A stretch of DNA of 64,000 nucleotides from contig CAZPXS010000003.1 in assembly GCA_964590075.1 (NCBI GenBank), positions 159,500 to 223,499 on the forward strand, read 5' to 3'. Below the pieces are notes generated by a model. The model was not told the DNA's origin. It saw only the letters and a list, made by a program, of their open reading frames with translations, and did not search any database. Positions 1 to 8,356 of the stretch are shown piece by piece. The DNA comes from JAGDVO01 sp964590075 [NCBI: uncultured Aquificales bacterium]. Lineage in GTDB: Bacteria > Thermosulfidibacterota > Thermosulfidibacteria > Thermosulfidibacterales. A program made the translations under genes and the position numbers. Numbering within the stretch: the first letter of the stretch is position 1; each line of letters begins with the position of its first letter.

Positions 1-7
1 CCGCCAT
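1..7 (-). CDS. possible 5' end of a further minus-strand gene (cut by window edge)
   Basis: Only the first codons are in the window: reading the minus strand, ATG GCG G follows an AGGGGAG-like ribosome binding site six bases upstream. The site lies directly after the stop of the nucleotidyltransferase gene, as expected for the next cistron of the same operon. Nothing can be said about the product. Confidence 0.35.
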
Positions 8-18
8 TTTGTACTCCC

Positions 19-2502
19 CTAAGAACTCAGAATCTCTTCGAACTTAGATTTCACCTCACGTTCTATCCTTTCCATAGAACTGAGACAGTTACCTTCAACC
101 ACTACCATAATATCAGAACTATCCTCATCATAAACAACCAAAAGATAACCGTCATCAAAGCATACCTTAACACCGTCTATCAATACCAGCTCCCTATCGG
201 AGTAGGTATCGACCAACATTCTCATCAATCCACCCTTTTTGGAAGGTGGTAGGAAATGGATATTTTTTCTATAGAAGCCTCTGGGTATTACCCTTAATAG
301 GGAAGACATTTTTGCTCCAACCCTATGGATCATTTCGAGTAGAAAACCTATAAGGAATATACCATCAAAGGTTCTGTGAAATTCGGGGAATATAAATCTA
401 GCCTTAGAATCTACAATAAATATATAGTTATCTTTCAATGCCTCTTCCTCTATCTTTCTCCTTGCCTCAGGAATCCTTTTAACCTCGAAACCTTCGGATA
501 TTAGCAATCTCTCGATATATTCAGGAACCGCCACCGAAAGGGCAACCTTACCCTTCCTACCGGCTCTCGAGATAATTATCGCCATAAGAGCAATCAACTC
601 TTCATCCGACAAAAGATTACCCTTATCGTCTATAACTCTTACCATCTCACCATCCTGACTGACAGAAAAACCAGCATCGGCATTGACACTTGTCACTATC
701 CTTTCCAGATCTTCAAGCCCCTCCTCATCATAAACCGCAAAAGAGTTACCCGCATTAACCCCTATTATCCTTACACCAAGTTTACCCATTATCTCAGGAA
801 TAACATCGGAAGAAGGACCAAAATTGTAATCTATGACGATCTTATAGTTACCCATCCTTATCGCATGTACATCGAGAGACTTAAGAAATCCTTCTATGTA
901 AAAATCCCTGATCTTCCCAAGTTCCTCTATAACCCCCTGCTCCTCCACATTAACCCTTCTGAATTCCTCTCTAAAGAATATCCTCTCTATACTCTTTTCC
1001 TGATTACTGGATAGTGTAAGACCCTTAGAGTCAAAGAAGACTATATCAGTCTGTCTAAGATTATGGCTATTCCTCTTGAAATAAACACCTCCAACCTCGC
1101 CGAACCCTTCGAGCTTGTATCTAAGCACAGGCTTACATATGGCATGTAGATCCCTAACATTAACGCCGGTCGAAAGAACACCTCCTATGAAAGCTCTCGC
1201 CAACATTCGTGAGCCTGGATAGGAATCTCTCCCCACAAGTATATAGGAACCCTCCCTAAGGTAAGAACCATAAGCGACTCCCAGTTTTGCCACAAACTCA
1301 GGGGTAAGCTCCATATTGGTAAGACCTGTTACCTTACCAGACTCAAAAATGGAGCTCTTCCACCTGTCAGCCCATATGAGATTATCGTTGACTATCGCGT
1401 TATCATCGACAATTTTCATAGGCCAGATTTTAACATTTGGCTTAACAATTACATTGGAACCTATTTTTACCTTTTCCGCAATAACAACCTGACTCTCTAT
1501 CAGAGAACCTTCACCTATAGTTACCCTATCACAAACCACGGTCTCTGTTAAACTAACGTTTCTGCCGATACTAACATCCCTCCAAATCACAGCATCCTTC
1601 AATCTACACCCGTCACCTATAATAGTGCCGTTACCTATAACGGCATTTTCAATCGTAACGCCATCCCCGATTTTAACATTGTCACCAATCACGACTAGAC
1701 CATGTAAGTTAACATTTTCGGGAACAAAACTATTAGATCCTATGTATAGAGTTGCCCCTTCCCTATTTATAACCTCTCCCTCTATTCTAAGCTTAATTTT
1801 ACCATTAAAGATATCCTTATGAACCTCTAAGTAGCTCTCTGGACTTCCCACATCACGCCAATAACAATCAGCCTTGTAACCGTATAATGGATAACCTTTG
1901 TTAAGTAGATCTGGGAAAAGATCCTTACTAAAGTCGTACTCAGTATTAGGCGGTATGTGTTCAAAGACTTCCGGCTCAAGAACATATATACCCGTATTAA
2001 CGGTATCGCTAAAAACCTCACCCCAACTTGGTTTTTCTAGAAACTTAACTATACGACCTTCCCTATCGGTTATGACAACTCCAAATTGCAAAGGATTCTC
2101 AACAGATATTAAACCTATGGTAACAAGAGCTTCCCTTGAGCCATGGTAATCCCAGAGTTCTCTAAGTGGGTAATCCGTAATAAGATCACCCGAAATTACA
2201 AGAAATCTCTCCTTTATTATATTTCTAAGTAACCCTACAGCTCCACAGGTTCCGTAATCCCTATCGGGCAATAGGTATCTTATTTTAACACCAAAAATAG
2301 AACCATCCCCAAAATGGTTCCTTATAACTTCAGGTTGAAAAAAAAGAAGCACATGGATATCGTCAAAACCTTCCCTTTTTAAAAGATCAACCACGTGCTC
2401 CATAATCGGGATGTTTACAACTGGTAACATCGGTTTAGGAAGGGAAGCTGTAAGAGGCCTGATTCTTGTACCGAATCCTCCAGCCATTATAACAGCCTTC
2501 AT
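19..2502 (-). CDS. mannose-1-phosphate guanylyltransferase-like protein fused to a degenerate phosphomannomutase domain
   Basis: 827 aa in three parts. Residues 1-235 are a nucleotidyltransferase with the signature AGGFGTRIRPLT near the N-terminus and a KPMLPV motif; this family makes NDP-sugars such as GDP-mannose for glycans or envelope polysaccharide. Residues about 250-375 are hexapeptide (left-handed beta helix) repeats. Residues about 385-827 resemble alpha-D-phosphohexomutases. In that last part the catalytic serine loop reads KRNSHN (476-481) instead of TASHNP, the DGDxDR metal loop is not recognisable (NADAGFSVSQDGE) and the C-terminal phosphate loop RPSGTEP is replaced by YDEDSSD. 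I infer an active transferase and a probably inactive mutase. The ATG is preceded by AAGGAG overlapping the stop of the response regulator. The exact sugar cannot be read from sequence. Confidence 0.85.
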   Translation of the reverse strand: MKAVIMAGGFGTRIRPLTASLPKPMLPVVNIPIMEHVVDLLKREGFDDIHVLLFFQPEVIRNHFGDGSIFGVKIRYLLPDRDYGTCGAVGLLRNIIKERFLVISGDLITDYPLRELWDYHGSREALVTIGLISVENPLQFGVVITDREGRIVKFLEKPSWGEVFSDTVNTGIYVLEPEVFEHIPPNTEYDFSKDLFPDLLNKGYPLYGYKADCYWRDVGSPESYLEVHKDIFNGKIKLRIEGEVINREGATLYIGSNSFVPENVNLHGLVVIGDNVKIGDGVTIENAVIGNGTIIGDGCRLKDAVIWRDVSIGRNVSLTETVVCDRVTIGEGSLIESQVVIAEKVKIGSNVIVKPNVKIWPMKIVDDNAIVNDNLIWADRWKSSIFESGKVTGLTNMELTPEFVAKLGVAYGSYLREGSYILVGRDSYPGSRMLARAFIGGVLSTGVNVRDLHAICKPVLRYKLEGFGEVGGVYFKRNSHNLRQTDIVFFDSKGLTLSSNQEKSIERIFFREEFRRVNVEEQGVIEELGKIRDFYIEGFLKSLDVHAIRMGNYKIVIDYNFGPSSDVIPEIMGKLGVRIIGVNAGNSFAVYDEEGLEDLERIVTSVNADAGFSVSQDGEMVRVIDDKGNLLSDEELIALMAIIISRAGRKGKVALSVAVPEYIERLLISEGFEVKRIPEARRKIEEEALKDNYIFIVDSKARFIFPEFHRTFDGIFLIGFLLEMIHRVGAKMSSLLRVIPRGFYRKNIHFLPPSKKGGLMRMLVDTYSDRELVLIDGVKVCFDDGYLLVVYDEDSSDIMVVVEGNCLSSMERIEREVKSKFEEILSS

Positions 2503-2505
2503 TTA

Positions 2506-2874
2506 TCACTCCTTCTTGTACTTTTCTAACAGTCTCTTAACCTCGTTTTTGAGTTCGGTTAAATCTGGGGACTTTACCACATAACTATCAGCGAGCCAGG
2601 ATGTAAAATCATCCTGGTAAGACGCATAGGCTGAACATAGTATCACAGGTATATGTCTCTCCTCCTTAACGACTCTCTGTAAAACCTCGAGTCCACTCAT
2701 CTCTCCCATTCTAATGTCGAGTATCATAAGATCAATTGGTTCACCGCTTGATATTATATCTAGAGCCTCCTCTCCGCTTGAAGCCTCTATCACTTCGTGA
2801 CCTTCCTCCTCCAACTCACTCCTAAATAAAAACCTTATGGCAGGCTCATCATCTACAACAAGGATCTTAGCCAT
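2506..2874 (-). CDS. single-domain (CheY-like) response regulator
   Basis: 122 aa, one receiver domain with no output domain. The acidic pair D8/D9, phospho-acceptor D53 (in MILDIRM), S81 in place of the usual Thr/Ser switch residue and K101 are all present, so it should be phosphorylatable. It begins 2 nt after the stop of the histidine kinase gene, so the two form a two-component pair. Without an output domain it presumably acts by protein-protein contact, or as a phosphate relay. Signal and target are not deducible here; the next gene is a sugar nucleotidyltransferase, which may hint at envelope control. Confidence 0.9.
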   Translation of the reverse strand: MAKILVVDDEPAIRFLFRSELEEEGHEVIEASSGEEALDIISSGEPIDLMILDIRMGEMSGLEVLQRVVKEERHIPVILCSAYASYQDDFTSWLADSYVVKSPDLTELKNEVKRLLEKYKKE

Positions 2875-2876
2875 AG

Positions 2877-4331
2877 CTAACCTCCGAGATATTCTGGCAT
2901 TGTTAGTACGACTCTAACTCCCTTTGCTGTATTCTCTATCTTCATGGTCGCCTTATGCTCCTTAGCTATCATCAACATTATGGGTATCCCAAGTCCAGAT
3001 CCATGGGCTTTAGTTGTAAAGAAAGGCTCATAGATCCTTGGTAGTATTTCATCCGGAATGCCACCGGCCTTATCCTCAATGATTAGATCAACATACCCTT
3101 CGTTTCTCTTTATCCTGACAACGACAGGCTCATCGATACCCTTTGAAACCATAGCCTCATAGGAGTTCGTTATAGCGTTTTGTATAAATTTAGAGATCTG
3201 AATCATATCGCCTTCCACATATATAGCTCTATCCGGTATCTCCATATGTACCTTAAGATCCCTAAACTTTCTCGTTAGTTCCTTTACGGTCTTCCTGACA
3301 ACATAGCACAGGTTAAGCTTTACTTTTCTTACCTTTAGCGTAGCGTTAAGATCATCGAGAGACTTCAAAATATTATCAATCCTAAGTGCATTTATATAGA
3401 TGTGATTCGCAAGCTCCCTCAATTTCTCTACGTTACTTTCAATAGGGGAAGAACTATCCTGATTAAGAATACGTAACAATTGACTAGCATATCCTCCTAT
3501 TATCGTCACAGGATTTCTTATTTCGTGAACTATCGAAGAGGTTAACTCCCTCGCAAGATTCAATCTTTCCATAGCTATTATACTTGACTGCTTTTCGTCT
3601 ATAACTTCTCTCAACTTCTCTATAGCCTTCTCCTTTTCCTCTATAACTTCAAATAGATAGGCTCTTTCAATGTAGGGCTTTATAGTCTCTATAACCTTTT
3701 GAACTAGTTCAATATCCCTCGTATTTATAGGTGAAAGGGTAACCACATTATCAACTATAAAAAGGCCTTTTAGATTCAAAGCTTCGAAGTTCACAGGGAT
3801 CATCGCAATAGCGGTTGACCCAAAAAGGGCTAGTAGACTATAAACCTTCTCATCCTTAGCCCTGGTGTAGGTAAGTACGATAGATCTACCTTCCTCCAAA
3901 ACCTCATCTATAGGATTACCTTCAAGTTTGTAGAACTCAACGATAGAATCAAAAAATTCCCTTAGCTTTTCCGTGTCCTTTATCGTAGCCCCGTAATCCA
4001 TCAGACTATGCTCAAAGGTACAGTTAATAAGCTTAGAGTATATCTCCAAACCTTCCTGATGGTCTCTAGGACCAAGAGCAAAGAGAGGGCGAAAATCATC
4101 CTCAACAAGAACAAAGATAACCCTATTAAAACCAAATCCCTCCCTGTGGGTCATGAGCACGAAAATCGGATGCAAAACTTCAACGAGTTTCTTTTTACCC
4201 TTTATAACTTCCATAACCTTTGATATCTTATCCTTTAGATCATCGGAGATCTCGCTATTTGATAGAATCTTAAAGGAACATAAACCCAGACTCTCACATA
4301 TCAACTTTTTTTTATCCTTTAGGTTTGACAT
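2877..4331 (-). CDS. soluble sensor histidine kinase
   Basis: 484 aa from the ATG chosen here. No membrane segment is evident, so it is likely cytoplasmic. The N-terminal about 230 residues look like a GAF-type sensor region, followed by a short coiled coil and the kinase core. The H-box reads SSIVHEIRNPV (His269 in this numbering), the N-box is NAITNSYEAM, the G1 box EDKAGGIP, the F box EPFFTTKAHG and the G2 box SGLGIP. An in-frame TTG at 4355 would extend it by 8 residues, but AGGAGG lies inside that extension and the predicted transcription start (about 4347) is downstream of the TTG, so the ATG at 4331 is the real start. Paired with the adjacent response regulator. Confidence 0.9.
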   Translation of the reverse strand: MSNLKDKKKLICESLGLCSFKILSNSEISDDLKDKISKVMEVIKGKKKLVEVLHPIFVLMTHREGFGFNRVIFVLVEDDFRPLFALGPRDHQEGLEIYSKLINCTFEHSLMDYGATIKDTEKLREFFDSIVEFYKLEGNPIDEVLEEGRSIVLTYTRAKDEKVYSLLALFGSTAIAMIPVNFEALNLKGLFIVDNVVTLSPINTRDIELVQKVIETIKPYIERAYLFEVIEEKEKAIEKLREVIDEKQSSIIAMERLNLARELTSSIVHEIRNPVTIIGGYASQLLRILNQDSSSPIESNVEKLRELANHIYINALRIDNILKSLDDLNATLKVRKVKLNLCYVVRKTVKELTRKFRDLKVHMEIPDRAIYVEGDMIQISKFIQNAITNSYEAMVSKGIDEPVVVRIKRNEGYVDLIIEDKAGGIPDEILPRIYEPFFTTKAHGSGLGIPIMLMIAKEHKATMKIENTAKGVRVVLTMPEYLGG

Positions 4332-4348
4332 TTCCGGCTTTCCTCCTC

Positions 4349-4377
4349 TTGACAAGATAATATTACGGTGCTATTTT
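4349..4377 (+). promoter_or_regulatory. promoter of the tRNA-Val/tRNA-Asp pair
   Basis: TTGACA (4349-4354), 17 nt, TATTTT (4372-4377). Initiation near 4384 would be 8 nt before the mature 5' end of tRNA-Val. It is interleaved with the divergent kinase promoter, so one polymerase would exclude the other. Confidence 0.65.
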
Positions 4378-4382
4378 TTCAA
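4354..4382 (-). promoter_or_regulatory. promoter of the histidine kinase operon
   Basis: On the minus strand TTGAAA (4382-4377) and TATCTT (4359-4354) are separated by 17 nt. Initiation would be near 4347, giving a leader of about 16 nt that holds the AGAGGAGG ribosome binding site. It overlaps the oppositely directed tRNA promoter almost completely. Confidence 0.6.
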
Positions 4383-4391
4383 GTGCATTAG

Positions 4392-4463
4392 GGGCGGATA
4401 GCTCAGTGGGAGAGCACCGGCCTTACAAGCTGGGGGTCAGAGGTTCAATCCCTCTTCCGCCCA
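4392..4463 (+). tRNA. tRNA-Val (anticodon TAC)
   Basis: 72 nt cloverleaf: acceptor GGGCGGA pairs with TCCGCCC, D-arm GCTC/GAGC, anticodon stem CCGGC/GCTGG around loop CTTACAA, T-arm AGAGG/CCTCT around TTCAATC, discriminator A. CCA is not encoded. Probably co-transcribed with the tRNA-Asp that starts 8 nt downstream. Confidence 0.95.
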
Positions 4464-4470
4464 TGCAAGC

Positions 4471-4544
<74 letters not shown>

Positions 4545-4553
4545 TTTTTTATT

Positions 4554-5303
4554 TTAAACATTAGGTTTCATGGCGTAGAGTAGATACTCCTGGTTTCCCT
4601 TAGCTCCCTTTATGGGCGATGGGATAAAGCCGAAAATTACAAATCCCTTTTCTTCAAGCGATCTTTTCACGTTACTAACGGCTTCCAATTGGTCCGATTC
4701 GTTCCTTACTATACCACCTTTACCTACCTTGTTCCTACCAACCTCGAACTGTGGTTTAACCAGTATAACCGTCTCACCGCCTACCCTCAAAAACTCCCAT
4801 ATCTTATCCACAAGCTTTGTAACAGAGATAAAGGAAACGTCCATAACTAAAAGATCTATTTCATCAGGTATAGCATCCCTAGGGAAATACCTAAAATTCG
4901 TCCTTTCTATCACAACTACCCTTGGGTCATCTCTCAATACCGGATGGATAAGACCATAGCCAACATCCAAAGCATAGACCTTTTTAGCACCGTGAATAAG
5001 TAGGCAATGGGTAAAACCACCGGTTGAGGCTCCAACATCAAGACAAACCTTATCCTTTACCTCTATTCCAAAGTAACTTATGGCATACTCGAGTTTAAGA
5101 CCCCCTCTTGATACATATTTCAACGGTTCCACTATCTCTATATTGGAATCAACTGGAACCTTTGTCCCCGCCTTTGTTACAAAAACACCGTTTACCTTTA
5201 CCCTACCTTCCATGATTAGAACCTGAGCCTTCTGTCTACTTTCAACTAAACCAAGAGAAACCATCAAAAGGTCCAATCTCTCACGGGAGGATCCTTTTCC
5301 CAT
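4554..5303 (-). CDS. tlyA: TlyA-family rRNA ribose (cytidine-2'-O) methyltransferase
   Basis: 249 aa from the ATG. Residues about 10-70 form an S4 RNA-binding domain (RLDLLMVSLGLVESRQKAQ); the rest is an FtsJ/RrmJ-like SAM methyltransferase with the glycine-rich motif DVGASTGGFT and the VMDVSFIS and LVKPQFE motifs. The family 2'-O-methylates cytidines in rRNA. A TTG 18 nt upstream is possible, but GGTGG sits about 9 nt before the ATG at 5303. It overlaps the 3' end of the radical SAM gene by 23 nt, so its translation is probably coupled to that gene. It converges on the tRNA pair. Confidence 0.88.
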   Translation of the reverse strand: MGKGSSRERLDLLMVSLGLVESRQKAQVLIMEGRVKVNGVFVTKAGTKVPVDSNIEIVEPLKYVSRGGLKLEYAISYFGIEVKDKVCLDVGASTGGFTHCLLIHGAKKVYALDVGYGLIHPVLRDDPRVVVIERTNFRYFPRDAIPDEIDLLVMDVSFISVTKLVDKIWEFLRVGGETVILVKPQFEVGRNKVGKGGIVRNESDQLEAVSNVKRSLEEKGFVIFGFIPSPIKGAKGNQEYLLYAMKPNV

Positions 5304-6210
5304 ATCTTGTATCCACCGCAAAATGTGGGATCATTAACCCTGAAAGTTTATTCCTCAAATCTCTAACTATTTTTATAGCTTTCCTTAGGTCAACTCTAAA
5401 GTGATCCACGCCGATAACAGGATCCACACTGAAAAGATAATATGGTCTTATACCGATATAAACAAGCTTTCTGAAAAGTTCAGATAGTGTATCCACATCG
5501 TCATTTACCGAACTAAGTAAAACCGTTTGTGAACCCATTATTATCCCACATTTAGTTAATTCAAGAGCAACCTTACTAACGTTATCATCTATCTCGACAG
5601 GATGGTTTACATGAAAGTTTATCCATATAGGTGCATATTTCCTTAAGATCCCTATTTTATCATAGAGAACATCAGGTGCATTAACTAAAGCTCGTGAACC
5701 TATCCTTATAATAGGAATATCCAATCTTCTTAGTAACTTAAGGTAATCCTCCAATAACTCGTTATTTAAAGCCAGAGCATCCCCACCGGAAAGTATCACA
5801 TCCCTTATCTCACTGTTTCTCTTTATATAATCCTCTAAAAGCGAAAGGTCGTCGAAAAAGAAAGTCGGTTTTAACCAGTTTCTCTTTCTCATACAGAACC
5901 TACAGTAGGAGTAACAGAAATTAGTTGTAACAACGAGAAGTCTATCCTGGTAACGCCTTATCAAAAAAGGGATACCTGTTGTATCTTCCTCAGAAAAGGG
6001 ATCGAGCTCTCCTAGAGTATCAAGTTCACGAATATCCGGGAAAAACTGCCTGAATATAGGATCATCCTTAGAAAATCTCCTGATCTTAGACAATAGATAA
6101 CAACTGATCCTAAAAGGATACACACTGGTTACTTTCAAAAACTCTTCCCTGTATTCCTCAGTAAAATTAAAAATACTTTCTATTTCTCGTAGGTTGGTAT
6201 ATATTATCAT
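5281..6210 (-). CDS. KamA-family (lysine 2,3-aminomutase-like) radical SAM protein
   Basis: About 309 aa from the ATG at 6210 (321 from an upstream TTG). The radical SAM cluster motif CYSYCRFC and the KamA-type context RYxDRLLVVTT...RKR are present, as is a DPVxGVDHFR segment. The family moves amino groups between C2 and C3 of lysine or a lysine on EF-P. At the C-terminus the PLP lysine motif PGGGGK of lysine aminomutases is replaced by TRYGKR, five residues from the end, so the substrate is uncertain. It is shorter than clostridial LAM (about 416 aa) and closer to EpmB. The 3' end is shared with tlyA. No EF-P gene is in view. The ATG coincides with the predicted transcription start. Confidence 0.75.
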   Translation of the reverse strand: MIIYTNLREIESIFNFTEEYREEFLKVTSVYPFRISCYLLSKIRRFSKDDPIFRQFFPDIRELDTLGELDPFSEEDTTGIPFLIRRYQDRLLVVTTNFCYSYCRFCMRKRNWLKPTFFFDDLSLLEDYIKRNSEIRDVILSGGDALALNNELLEDYLKLLRRLDIPIIRIGSRALVNAPDVLYDKIGILRKYAPIWINFHVNHPVEIDDNVSKVALELTKCGIIMGSQTVLLSSVNDDVDTLSELFRKLVYIGIRPYYLFSVDPVIGVDHFRVDLRKAIKIVRDLRNKLSGLMIPHFAVDTRYGKRILP

Positions 6211-6215
6211 GGTGA

Positions 6216-6246
6216 ATAATAGAATCCATTTGGGAATAAATTTCAA
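6216..6246 (-). promoter_or_regulatory. candidate promoter of the KamA-like gene
   Basis: Minus strand TTGAAA (6246-6241), followed by TCTATT at 17 nt or TATTAT (6221-6216) at 19 nt. Either predicts initiation near 6210, which is the A of the first ATG; the message would then be leaderless. No Shine-Dalgarno sequence precedes that ATG. Confidence 0.4.
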
Positions 6247-6261
6247 TAAAGGAGGGGAAAG

Positions 6262-7464
6262 ATGGATAAGTTAAGTGAACTCCTATCTAAGTATATAACC
6301 TTTGTACCTGCTGAGGAAGTTAAATCGAGACTGGAAAGACTCTTTGAATCTATGGATTGTGATCTAGCAATCTTAGGTTATCCACCTGACATATACTACT
6401 TTACCGGGACAAAACAGGAAGGATGGCTACTAGCTACAAAGGATAAAAAGGCTGTATTCTGTTGTATAAAAAGCCCAAGCAGGGCAAAGATTGAAACTCC
6501 CATAGAAGTAGTACCGATAAAGAGCCTAAAAGATCTACCCAAGGTAGTATCGGATATGGGTATCACTTACGAGAGTATAGGTACCGAAAAGGATGTGCTT
6601 AGTTGGGAAGTTGTAAATAGACTGGGTGAACTCTTTAAATCGGAGGTAAGGAATATATCAACAACGGTAAGAGAAATAAAGGCTGTAAAAAGTAAATGGG
6701 AGATAGAAATACTAAAAAAATCCGCAGAGATTGTAAAGAAAGGATACGAAGTCTTTAAAGAAAACTTAAGAGAGGGGATAAGCGAAATAGAACTACAGGC
6801 ACTATGCCTATATGAGATGAGAAAGATGGGACACGAAGCTGGTGAATATATGAGAGGGGGGAGGATGGATGGCTTTCTCGGCTATATAATCTCAGGCATA
6901 GCAGGAGCTATACCGAGTTACGCCAACGCTCCACTACAAGGGATAGGTCTATCACCGGCTATACCAACAGGCCCATCCTTTAAGAGGATAGAAAGAGGGG
7001 AATCTGTCATGTTCGACTTCTTCGGTACATACATGGGTTACCTTGTGGATATGTCAAGGACAGGTGGTCTAAATCCACTACCAAGAGAAATATGTGAGGC
7101 TCACGCTATAACAAAGGACATCCACGCATGGCTAAGAGAAAACCTTAAAGCAGGGGTTGATGCCCTTGATGTGTATAACGGGATAATTTCGATAGTTGAA
7201 AAAACCGACTACAAGGACTATTTTATGGGATATGGTGAGTTAAAGGTAAACTTTATAGGACATGGGGTGGGAGTTGAAATTAACGAATACCCATTTATAG
7301 CAAGAGGGTTATCTATGGAACTCAAAGAGAACATGGTTGTTGCTATAGAGCCTAAGTTTCTAATACCGGGAATAGGAGCGGTAGGGTTGGAAAATACCTA
7401 TCTAATAACCGAAAAGGGTGGTTTGGTTCTAACTGATGCCGAGGAGGAACTATTTGTAAAGTAA
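6262..7464 (+). CDS. M24-family metallopeptidase (Xaa-Pro aminopeptidase type)
   Basis: 400 aa. An N-terminal creatinase-like domain (about 1-150) precedes a pita-bread catalytic domain. All five metal ligands of the family are visible: two Asp in [16 protein letters not shown], His in FIGHGVGVE, Glu in VAIEPKF and Glu in VGLENTYL. Such enzymes remove an N-terminal residue before proline in the cytoplasm. AAAGGAGGGG precedes the ATG. It is first of a plus-strand run with htpX, divergent from the KamA-like gene 51 nt away. Creatinase or a related prolidase cannot be excluded. Confidence 0.88.
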   Translation: MDKLSELLSKYITFVPAEEVKSRLERLFESMDCDLAILGYPPDIYYFTGTKQEGWLLATKDKKAVFCCIKSPSRAKIETPIEVVPIKSLKDLPKVVSDMGITYESIGTEKDVLSWEVVNRLGELFKSEVRNISTTVREIKAVKSKWEIEILKKSAEIVKKGYEVFKENLREGISEIELQALCLYEMRKMGHEAGEYMRGGRMDGFLGYIISGIAGAIPSYANAPLQGIGLSPAIPTGPSFKRIERGESVMFDFFGTYMGYLVDMSRTGGLNPLPREICEAHAITKDIHAWLRENLKAGVDALDVYNGIISIVEKTDYKDYFMGYGELKVNFIGHGVGVEINEYPFIARGLSMELKENMVVAIEPKFLIPGIGAVGLENTYLITEKGGLVLTDAEEELFVK

Positions 7465-7486
7465 GAGTCTCGAGGAGGTAGAAGCG

Positions 7487-8356
7487 ATGACTAGTCAAAT
7501 AAAGACATTCATATTTCTAACTATTCTCACGGTGATACTTATACTACTTGGATCAATGATAGGGGGTAAAAATGGTCTAATAATAGCAACTATACTTTCG
7601 CTAGTTATGAACCTCGTAGCCTATTATTTTAGCGATAAGATAGTACTTGGTATGTATGGAGCAAAGGAGGTTAGTGAACAGGAAGCTCCAGGGTTATACA
7701 GAATAGTTAGATATCTCGCACAAAGAGCTAATCTACCTATGCCGAGAATATACATAATCCCAGCCGAAGAGCCAAACGCCTTTGCCACCGGAAGAAATCC
7801 AGAAAACGCAGTAGTTGCTGTAACCGCAGGATTACTGAAGTTACTGAATGAAGAAGAACTAATGGGTGTTATAGCCCATGAGCTCGCACACATAAAAAAC
7901 AGGGATATACTCTTACAAACTGTTACGGCTACAATAGTTGGAGCGATAACCTTCATAGCAGAAATGGGAAGATTATCGATATTCTTCGGTGGAATCGGTA
8001 GAGACGAGGATGAACGTAATAATCCCTTGGCTATGATATTCTTCATAATTATGCTTATAGTTTTACCTATCGCCGCAACTATGATCCAACTTGCAATATC
8101 AAGATCCAGAGAGTACCTTGCCGATGAGGTAGGTGCAAAAATATGTGGTAACCCCTTATATCTCGCAAACGCCCTTAAAAAGATCAACGATTATATAACT
8201 CAAGGTGTCACAATGAACGTTAATCCCGCAACAGCTCATATGTTTATAGTTAATCCCCTAAGTGGAGAAAAACTCATGAGTATATTTTCCACCCATCCAC
8301 CTATAGAGGATAGGATAAGAAGATTATTAGAAATGGCAAAAAGAGGAAGATATTAG
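7487..8356 (+). CDS. htpX: HtpX-like membrane zinc metalloprotease (M48)
   Basis: 289 aa. Two N-terminal membrane segments (about residues 6-25 and 31-48) and two further hydrophobic stretches (about 140-160 and 185-205) flank the active site. The zinc motif is HELAH (H131, E132, H135), and [11 protein letters not shown] supplies the third ligand Glu. The family degrades misfolded membrane proteins under envelope or heat stress. GAGGAGG lies 8 nt before the ATG. The stop codon shares one base with the GTG of the next gene. Confidence 0.9.
   Translation: MTSQIKTFIFLTILTVILILLGSMIGGKNGLIIATILSLVMNLVAYYFSDKIVLGMYGAKEVSEQEAPGLYRIVRYLAQRANLPMPRIYIIPAEEPNAFATGRNPENAVVAVTAGLLKLLNEEELMGVIAHELAHIKNRDILLQTVTATIVGAITFIAEMGRLSIFFGGIGRDEDERNNPLAMIFFIIMLIVLPIAATMIQLAISRSREYLADEVGAKICGNPLYLANALKKINDYITQGVTMNVNPATAHMFIVNPLSGEKLMSIFSTHPPIEDRIRRLLEMAKRGRY

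Noticed and set aside
7624-8187. 187-codon minus-strand open frame opposite htpX
   Set aside because: Lies wholly opposite a gene with an intact zinc site; the composition is that of an antisense shadow.
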